A stretch of 64,000 bases of DNA, from contig JALGAS010000005.1 in assembly GCA_023078685.1 (NCBI GenBank), positions 4,712,001 to 4,776,000 of the forward strand. The letters are read 5' to 3'. The position numbers and the translations under genes were made by a program. The notes under the pieces were generated by a model, which saw only the letters and a list, made by a program, of their open reading frames with translations, was not told where the DNA came from and did no database searches. Below are positions 56,983-64,000 of this stretch, one piece after another (within the stretch, counting starts at the first letter, position 1; each line of letters starts with the position of its first letter). This DNA comes from Neopestalotiopsis rosae. Taxonomy: Eukaryota; Ascomycota; Sordariomycetes; Amphisphaeriales; Sporocadaceae.

Positions 56983-58044
56983 CTAAGCAGACGCTGATTC
57001 AAAGGCTTTCTTGTTTACAGGTGTGACTGGTTCCCCAATGAACTGTCCTTCTGGCCCAACAACAGCCAGAATGTTCTTCATAGCATTGAGCTCAAAATTA
57101 ATCCTTGTATTCAATGCTCCTCCGGCAACATGCGTTGTGAGGGTAACATTCTCCATGGAGGCCAGTTCCTTTGAGACTTGCGGCTCGTGGTAATGCACGT
57201 CCAATCCCGCAGCAGATATCTTGCCGCTCTTGAGTGCGGCAATCAGGGCTTCCTCGTTGACAACCTGACCTCGGGCAGTATTGATCAATCTTGCTCCGGA
57301 TTTCATTGCCGCAAAAGCGTCGGCGTTGATGAGGTCCTGGGTGTGTGCATTCAGCGGCGTGTGCAGACTTACACAATCTGCTACAGCTAACAGGTCGTGT
57401 AGAGACGAGTGAAAGACGGCACCGAGTTCAGTTTCGACTTCAGGCGGCGCCCGCACGACATCATAGTAGTGAATGTCCATGCCAAGTGCCATTTTTGCCT
57501 TGTAGGCGAGCTTTTTGCTAATGTTTCCGAGTCCGACGATGCCCAGCACATGGCCCCGAGGGTTGGCTGATATCGTGGCTGTGAGCTTGTGCGTGGCATT
57601 GAATTTCTCCGGGTCGCAAGTTCGTGCTGCCAATTGCGACCGTGTGAAGTTTCGAAATACGGATAGAATCATGTATAGGCCGGTATCCGAGACAGCCTCA
57701 TCACTTGCGCCGGCTCCATTGGCGTACCATATCTTTCGCCGACCCAAGGCATCGACATCAGCCCAATTGAAGCCTGCGCCAGCCGATGCGAATATGCGGA
57801 CGGATCTGGGAAGTAGAGAAATCAACTCTTCATCCCAGTCCCCCATTTCGCCGCCCGTCTGAAAGTGAGGACGGTATATGGCGGCGAAATCGCCATATTT
57901 CTTGTCCTTGAGTGCTTGTATAAATGTCGCTCGGTCGGGGCAGTCATTTTGTACCACTTGAAATCGTTTGCAAAATTCATTATCGTAGAATTCTTGGTTG
58001 TATTTGATGGGCTCGCCGATATGGAGGACAATTGGTTTAGACAT
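56983..58044 (-). CDS. D-2-hydroxyacid dehydrogenase (NAD(P)-dependent)
   Basis: A single exon of 353 codons. The frame opens at a GTG upstream, but ATG 58044 (MSKPIVLHIGEPIKYNQEFY) is the likely start. It reversibly reduces 2-oxo acids to D-2-hydroxy acids. The nucleotide-binding motif is GIVGLGNISKK with an acidic/aromatic strand after it, the catalytic Arg is in LINTARGQVVNEEALI, the Glu in GLDVHYHEPQ and the His in TTHVAGGALNTR. This last segment matches fungal and bacterial D-mandelate/hydroxyisocaproate-type dehydrogenases better than glycerate dehydrogenases. It is divergent from the flavocytochrome gene and tandem with the MFS gene. Confidence 0.9.
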   Translation of the reverse strand: MSKPIVLHIGEPIKYNQEFYDNEFCKRFQVVQNDCPDRATFIQALKDKKYGDFAAIYRPHFQTGGEMGDWDEELISLLPRSVRIFASAGAGFNWADVDALGRRKIWYANGAGASDEAVSDTGLYMILSVFRNFTRSQLAARTCDPEKFNATHKLTATISANPRGHVLGIVGLGNISKKLAYKAKMALGMDIHYYDVVRAPPEVETELGAVFHSSLHDLLAVADCVSLHTPLNAHTQDLINADAFAAMKSGARLINTARGQVVNEEALIAALKSGKISAAGLDVHYHEPQVSKELASMENVTLTTHVAGGALNTRINFELNAMKNILAVVGPEGQFIGEPVTPVNKKAFESASA

Positions 58045-58595
58045 GGTGCCTCTGAATACTGAATACTGGCCAAATTGGCGCTTTGACACTGTAACAATTA
58101 GAGTTTCTTGGGCAGGCTCTGAATGCTTGATACTCTAATTCAGAATTGCTTCAACGATACACAATCTTTAGTGCAATGACTACTGAGCCAGTATCTCGGC
58201 CGACAATAATGGCTGACTTCTCCGAAAGCTATACTAGTCAAAGTTGGGGATTGTGCGGGGAGACGATCGCCAGTGTTCGCCGCTCGGTCGGGCAGAGCAG
58301 AGGAAAGGAGGGGAATGTTGTGTGGGGATCGGACAGAAGGCCGAGATGCTACAGCGCCGGCGAAATCTACGAATCAACTCTAAAAATCCCCATTGGACAA
58401 TGGCCATTAGCAATAGTCGGGGTGTAAGCAGGGGATCGGCAAGGGGCATCTCTGGTGTTTTGGCAACCATGATTACTGACTGCTAGGGTGGCGGACAAGA
58501 TCTAAATCGAGACACATCCACTGATACCGCACGCACACCAACTGCAGTCAACATTGTGATTGTACTGTTATTTGTTTCCCAAAGTGCTGGAAAGA
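58045..58595. promoter_or_regulatory. Bidirectional promoter of the two hydroxyacid dehydrogenase genes
   Basis: 551 bases between divergent start codons. It contains TGCGGGGA (58254-58261), two copies of GGGGATCGG (58324-58332 and 58431-58439) and several CGGGC/CCGCTCGG elements. These suggest shared control of the D- and L-specific enzymes, by CreA-type repression or by the cluster's own transcription factor. Motif presence is seen; regulation is inferred. Confidence 0.5.
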
Positions 58596-60289
58596 ATGGC
58601 TGTATCTCAAGTGTCTCTAGCTGAGTTGTCCAAGCACGCCAGTAAAGAGGATTGCTGGATTGCAGTGCATTCCAAAGTCTGGGATTTTACCGAGTTTGTT
58701 GACGAGCATCCAGGCGGAGCAGAAAGTGAGCCAAGCATTTTGACTCAGTAACGGCACAGATGCTAATAGTCACAGTTCTTTTGCAATGCGCTGGGACTGA
58801 TGCAACTCTTCAATTTGATGCAGTCCATGCACCAGGAATCCTCGAAGAGAACTTGTCAGATGATAAGCTGAAGGGAGCGTTGGCCGCAGAAGCAATCAGC
58901 CATGAAATTCATGCCAAGGAAGTCGTGCCTGAAGCCACGAGTGATCAGATGATCGTGGCAGACACTCCAGATACGCCTGGATTGCCAGAACTTCACACTA
59001 TGATCAATGCGGCAGACTTTGAAAAGGCAGCCAGCAAGGCGTTGACGGCCAAAACGTGGGCTTTTTACTCATCGGCAGCTACCGACCTCATCACACACCA
59101 GCAGAATAAGAATCTTCTGCGGCGCATCATGATCCAACCCCGTATCTTGCGCAACGTTAAACACGTGGACTATCGGAGAAGAATTCTCGGCTGCGATAGT
59201 AGCGCTCCCTTCTTCATAAGCCCAGCAGCCATGGCGCGTTTGGCCCATCCAGACGGCGAACTTGCCTTGGCGAGAGCAGCCAAAACAGAAAACATCATAC
59301 AATGTGTAAGTCAAATCCAGCTGATGCTGTCAGTCTTTGTTATTTACAAATATCAAGATTTCGAATAATGCTTCATACCCCTTGGGAAGCATAGTGGAGT
59401 CGGGCGATCCAAATCAGCCGTTTTTCTTCCAACTTTATGTGAATTCAGAAAGGCAAAAGACAACGGAACTGCTGCTCAAAGTAAAGGAGCTTGGGATCAA
59501 AGCCATCTTTGTGACCGTAGATGCACCGGTCCCAGGTAAGCGCGAAGCGGATGAACGCATTGCAGCAGGAGGCGTTCAGTCCGCTATTAGCGGTGCCAAG
59601 GCGTCGAACGACAAGAAGGGAGGCGGTCTTGGGCGATTGATGGCTCAGTACATTGACAAATCTCTGACATGGTCTGACTTGGCGTGGATCAAAAAGACTT
59701 CCGGTCTTCCGGTGATCCTCAAGGGCGTGCAAAATGTGCAAGACGCGAAAATGGCTGTCGAGTACGGCGTCGAAGGTATCATGCTCAGTAACCATGGAGG
59801 TCGATCGCTGGATACGTAAGTAGAAATGTCGTGTGCAATCTTCAGATTGCTAACGTATACCTCTAGAGCCCAGCCTGCCATACTAAACCTCCTCGAACTG
59901 AGACTCAAAGCCCCAGAGGTTTTTACAAAGCTCGAGGTCTACGTAGACGGAGGCTTCGAGCGCGGTACAGACATTATCAAGGCAATTGCCCTCGGAGCAA
60001 CGGCGGTTGGAGTGGGAAGACCCTATCTTTACTCTCTGGTGCATGGCCAAGAAGGCGCAGAGCATCTCACACAAAGTAAGCTTCCTCGTACGATGAACTT
60101 TGGAACATGATAATTAACATATCAAAAGTTCTGAAAGACGAAATTGAAGTCTCCATGAGACTGTGCGGACTCACTAGTCTGGCTCAAGCTACGCCTGACC
60201 TTCTCAACACAGCCGACATTGATCACCTTGTAAGGCAATCCAACAGATTTCCGGATATTCCACGAAGGATAGGAGGTGCAAAGCTATAA
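58596..60289 (+). CDS. Flavocytochrome b2-like L-2-hydroxyacid (lactate) dehydrogenase, with C-terminal AKL
   Basis: Exons 58596-58725, 58776-59305, 59358-59815, 59867-60075 and 60129-60289 give 495 residues. The N-terminus is a cytochrome b5 domain with both haem His residues in context (VDEHPGG and FDAVHAPG). The FMN-dependent alpha-hydroxyacid dehydrogenase barrel follows: [45 protein letters not shown], the catalytic-His loop [11 protein letters not shown] and [11 protein letters not shown]. It oxidises L-lactate or a related L-2-hydroxy acid to the 2-oxo acid. Yeast cytochrome b2 is sent to the mitochondrial intermembrane space by a presequence; here the protein starts directly at the b5 domain and ends in AKL, a type 1 peroxisomal signal. 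Confidence 0.93.
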
Positions 60290-60620
60290 AGTTTCCATTG
60301 AGAGCCATTAGAGCAAATTAGATAAATGAATCTAAACAAAGTAGAATGTAAATTCCACAACGCATGACCATTTGCACTAACCTACATCGTACCTAATCTG
60401 ATAAAACACGAAAACTTTATCAATTCGCACGAACATGTCGCTCATTCTGATGATCTAGAAAGCTCAGTATGTTATTTTGCTCCAAGTAGAAGTCGTCCAC
60501 CGCCGTCCTAGATACTGTCATAAAGTTATCGTTGCAATCATCCCCAGTACCTTCAAGAAGGCAACATTTTGCTTTGCAAAGGTTACTCGAGCTCAAACCA
60601 GCTATTGCTAAACTATGCAT
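60290..60620. other. Convergent 3' intergenic region
   Basis: About 330 bases between the 3' ends of the flavocytochrome and reductase genes. Nothing recognisable. Confidence 0.55.
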
Positions 60621-61807
60621 CTACATACCCTCGACGTTCCGTGGCCGGTATCCCGCCTCCAAATATTTACATTCCTCGTCAGTCAATCTTACACTTAACG
60701 CCTCGACCGCCTCCTTGATTCGCTTTTCACTGCTCAAGCCAATGATGGGCCAGCAGCCTTTGTGCAGAACCCACGCCGTGGCGACCAATGCCATGCTAAC
60801 GCCCTTGTCCTTGGCCACCTTTTCCACGGCATCAACAATCTCGAGATTGGCGTCTGCGAACCACTTGCGCGTCTTGGTATCTGCCTGACTCCGCACACTG
60901 CCACCTTCACCCGTCCCACTGCTTGACTCCGAAGACGCCGCAGCCGGCTTCGCGAGCATACCCCGAGCCAGAGGACTCCATGGGATAACACCAACACCCG
61001 TCTCGCGGCAAAACGGCAGCATCTCGCGCTCCTCCTCGCGGTACAGCAGATTGTAAAAGGGCTGCATGCTGACAAACTCGGTCCAGCCGTGCAGCTTGGC
61101 CGTGTACTGTAGCCGGGCAAATTCCCAAGTCCACATGGTCGAGGCGCCCAGGTAGCGGACTTTACCGCTCATGACGACCTCGTGGAGGGCGCGCATGATT
61201 TCCTCGGGTGTGGTTTCGCGGTCTAGACGGTGGAGTTGCAATACATCTGAGATTTTCATATCAGTACGTGGACAGAATCCATTTGCGCTGAGAAGACTTA
61301 CCGATATAGTCGGTTCCTAGGCGTTCGAGACACTTATCCACCGCCTCGAAAATGTGTTTCCGGCTTAGACCCATTTGGTTCACCAAAGGTCCATCATTTA
61401 CTGAAGCCGGCCGTGAGTCGTCGTCCATGACGGGATTATATATCTTGGTCATGATGACGACTTTACTCCGGGGAATGTTGAACTTCTTCAGAGCTTTCCC
61501 CACAATCACCTCGGATTTTCCATTTGAGTAGGTATCTGCCGTGTCCTGTAGGATCGTCAGTCTTTGCGCAGGTTGGTATACTTTTGAATCTTACCCATGT
61601 ATTGATACCATGATCATAAGCCGTCTTGATGACTTTGAGACTTTCCTCCTCATCCAATATCCACGGTGAGCCTTCCCATTTGCTTGACCCAAAGGTCATG
61701 CACCCAAGAATAATCTTGGAGATCTTGAGGCCACTCGTGCCTAGCCTGCAGTCTCTCAGAAGATGTTCAAACTATGGGTCTGGAACTCCTTACCTTGTGT
61801 ATTCCAT
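60621..61807 (-). CDS. Aldo/keto reductase
   Basis: Exons 61794-61807 (ATG GAA TAC ACA AG), 61595-61745, 61302-61545 and 60621-61246 give 344 residues. NADPH-dependent reductase of aldehydes or ketones with a (beta/alpha)8 barrel. The family order is visible: YTRLGTSGLKISKIILGCM, the catalytic DxxxxYxxGxSE pattern (DTADTYSNGKSE, formed across an intron), Lys in VVIMTKIYNP, His in LQLHRLD, then VRYLGASTM and IPWSPLARGML, and GLSSEKRIKEA for the cofactor phosphate. It resembles fungal aryl-alcohol dehydrogenase-like (versiconal reductase-like) enzymes. An Arg/Ser/Gly-rich insert follows the SPLARG loop, as in that subgroup. It lies between the hydroxyacid dehydrogenase genes and a transcription factor, so it probably belongs to the same catabolic cluster; the substrate is unknown. 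Confidence 0.92.
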
Positions 61808-62544
61808 CGCTGCTGTGGGGAAATGGATGAATGTTGAAAAAGTGTCGATGCAAACAACGATCTATGCTTTCTTGGCCAAGTAATTTCACGCGATAGTAAT
61901 AGGACTAGACAGAGATACGATACAAACAACATGCCTCATCGTATACTTCAGCTCAGACTTGATGACATCTACGTGATCGACAGGTGGATGATTTGCGCGA
62001 GCCTGCTTGGTAATGCCCCGCTCCGATCGCCAGGTCGGGGGAAATCCCCGGTATTCTCCCCGAGGCGCCGGGGCACAATGCATACATGCGGGGCAGTTCA
62101 TGGGGTTTCCGCCGTCGGACATCGTCCCAGGCCTTACATTCGGGGAGCAAAGGGCGAAGCATTTAAGCCTTTTCCTTCCTTCTCTTCTTTTACTTGAATA
62201 TTTTCTTCAAATCACCTTTTTGAAATGGCGAAAATCAGACAATTTGACAGCGAGGGACTTCGACTTTGATGAATCGTGTAACATCTTGATTAACAGTCTC
62301 TTCTTCACAACTAGCTATGAATGAGTTCGGTTGGCGACGCGTATGGCTGTCGAGCCCGGCGAGTCTGCCAGATCTCAAGGCTCTGTGGGTATTTATCTAA
62401 TCTGCAATTGTCCACTTATTTATACATACATTTCCCGAAGCAGCATTTTCTGCTGTTCTCTGGGACGAGAATCGCCAAATTCTTTGTGAACGCAAAGCTT
62501 TCTCCGCAAAACATGAAGGCTCGTTGCTAGAGCGTTAAGATGTG
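61808..62544. promoter_or_regulatory. Promoter region of the aldo/keto reductase, GC-rich with CGGGG palindromes
   Basis: About 740 bases between the reductase start and the 3' end of the transcription factor gene. A compact GC-rich block holds CGGGG-N5-CCCCG (62036-62050) and CCCCG-N6-CGGGG (62058-62073), with further copies (TGCCCCGCTCCGATCGCC at about 62014-62031, ATGCGGGGC at about 62085-62093). These resemble the MFS and dehydrogenase promoters. Confidence 0.5.
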
Positions 62545-64000
62545 CTATAAGAGACGTGGGCTAAGATCAGTTGTCTCAAATGCTGTTGGACCGTTGCCAA
62601 GATGTATTATAGATGCACCAAGGTTCATGTCAAAATCCGTCAAGAAGTTTGCATCGAATAAGGAACTGTCGCCGTCTAAGCCCAAGTCTCCAAAGTCTGG
62701 AAACGCGTTTGGATCCATTGTGGCGGACGGCACATCCATATTTCTGTTCAAATCTTGCTGGTGGTAAGACTCTTTCAGTGTCTTGACTATCCTTTCCAAC
62801 CCTTTCGCCATCATATTGACAAGATGAAATTTGCCAGCTGCAGTCGAATGATATAAGTCAATAAGCTTGGAAATCAACTCAATGACCACTGTTCTTTCGA
62901 GCAGCTGGTCGCCGTATGTCATGACAAGCTTGGCCAGAAACATGGCTGCAAAAGCTGTCATGGAATGCATATAAGAAGGTATACCGATCAGAGCAGGTCC
63001 GATTTCCGGGTCATTGATCAATGTGTTGATGATTGCAACAGCAGCCGTGGTCGCAGAAGCGGCCGAGTCCAGGAACCGCGGCGGAATTTCAGCGTTCCTC
63101 AGCCCGCGAAATACGTGACTGTATAGATGCAACTTGGTGAAGTGATAATGCAGCAGGACTCCCTTTCGCGGGAATCGCCCAATGTGCTCGTGGTGCTCTG
63201 TTGACAGACCAGGTTAGCATTCTCTATCTTGCATGAGTATTGATTGCAATCTTCATACCTGGAAGAGCCGTCGACCATTCTCTTAGCCATTGATCGAGCC
63301 TGAGACAAGTCAGTTACAGGTCCGGTGTGCAATTACTGGTTTGACAAATATGGTGGACTTACTGACGCCCAAAGCTGGCGATCTGCGTGTGGTAGACTTG
63401 AGGCACAGGCTCACCCTTGTCGGCACCGAAGAGGTCATGAATATTGTGAATTATATTCAACAACGCAACCTGGCTGACAAGTCGCTTGTCTTCGTCGGTT
63501 GTAGTGGACGACTGGAGGAAGGCACCCCAGCCTTGAATGACAGGGTCCTCACGAATGACAGAAGGTCGATCATACAGCGTCGATAAATGCTGGTCGCATA
63601 TGTACATGACGTACCACAGCCGAACGAAGTCTGCAGACTCTTCGTTGCCATCATTGATGGCTCTGTTGTAGTGGCTCATGAGATTGAATTCGGTTGCTCG
63701 CCGAATTGCATAACCCGAAACGGTCCAGTTGATCTCAGAGAGCCAGTATGAGGCAATGCACTGTGTGATTATTATTAGTATCTAAGCCACCGATTTTGCA
63801 AAACTTGCGCCAAGCAGATGCAAACCATTGCGCACAAAGAGCTCTGGGTTGGCGGATTGTACTCACCATGGCTCTCAAATAGTCTCTGTCAATATGCCGA
63901 TTGAGAAACGAAGATGCGAGTTGACGCCTGAACTCTTTGCTACAGATTGGATACAAGGAGTTGCCTTGGTGGTCATGTAGCGCAGCTACTGTCAATATGG
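62545..64000 (-). CDS. Fungal-type transcription factor, C-terminal part (runs off right edge)
   Basis: Visible exons are 63867-64000 (continues beyond the edge), 63363-63760, 63259-63299 and 62545-63197. The readable protein matches the middle homology region of Zn2Cys6 regulators: CIASYWLSEINWTVSGYAIR, RLWYVMYICDQHLSTLYDRP, then IIHNIHDLFG and VYHTQIASFG, and DQWLREWSTALP. The 3' part is helical and ends in an acidic segment (DFGDLGLDGDSSLFDANFLT) that could be an activation region. The DNA-binding zinc cluster would be upstream, outside the window, so the class is inferred. All exon joins keep frame. Its place at the end of the catabolic cluster makes it a candidate pathway-specific regulator. 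Confidence 0.85.

Noticed and set aside
1..64000. tRNA genes, rRNA genes, CRISPR arrays and intact transposons
   Set aside because: None was seen by eye: no cloverleaf-like A/B box pairs, no long direct or inverted repeats and no transposase or reverse transcriptase frame.

Overview
This window is nuclear DNA of a filamentous ascomycete (Pezizomycotina, most likely Sordariomycetes; the species cannot be told from the sequence). Genes carry short introns of about 48-135 bases with GTAAGT-like donors, GCTAAC/GCTGAC/ACTAAT-like branch sites and CAG/TAG acceptors. Housekeeping genes such as spt8, pex19, rad52 and the RNA polymerase III largest subunit sit between blocks of accessory genes. Exon joins were read by eye; summed exon lengths of complete models are multiples of three.

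Layout. (1) 1-10111: apparent secondary-metabolite cluster, with an NRPS starting in an adenylation domain and running off the left edge, a D-amino-acid oxidase with a peroxisomal SRL tail, a cytochrome P450 with an atypical I-helix, and an ATP-grasp ligase. (2) 12016-24991: spt8, a small hydrophilic protein, an F-box protein, pex19, an unrecognised conserved-looking protein, an ABC1-family mitochondrial kinase (Mcp2-like) and a small orphan gene. (3) 24992-28934: gene-poor, with two ORF remnants. (4) 28935-41836: a secreted cysteine-containing protein, rad52 head-to-head with RPC1, a TMEM19-type membrane protein and a secreted GH43 glycosidase. (5) 42148-53742: an accessory island with a multi-zinc-finger protein (zinc-finger region, two Zn2Cys6, PHD, GRF), a DUF7580-like protein, a 1459-residue protein ending in a nucleoside-phosphorylase/nucleosidase domain, and a small paralogue of that protein's N-terminal Cys/His domain. 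(6) 54355-64000: apparent 2-hydroxyacid catabolic cluster with an MFS carrier, a D-2-hydroxyacid dehydrogenase, a flavocytochrome b2-like L-2-hydroxyacid dehydrogenase with a possible peroxisomal AKL tail, an aldo/keto reductase and a fungal-type transcription factor running off the right edge.

How they work together (inference). In block 1 the NRPS and ATP-grasp enzyme could build a peptide or amide that the P450 modifies, with the oxidase acting on D-amino acids in the peroxisome. In block 6 the D- and L-specific dehydrogenases would converge on one 2-oxo acid; GC-rich CGGGG elements recur in the promoters. Block 5 resembles fungal self/non-self or stress-sensing loci, with a nucleoside-cleaving domain as possible effector, and is the best candidate for an undescribed system here. 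No tRNA, rRNA, CRISPR array or intact transposon was recognised.
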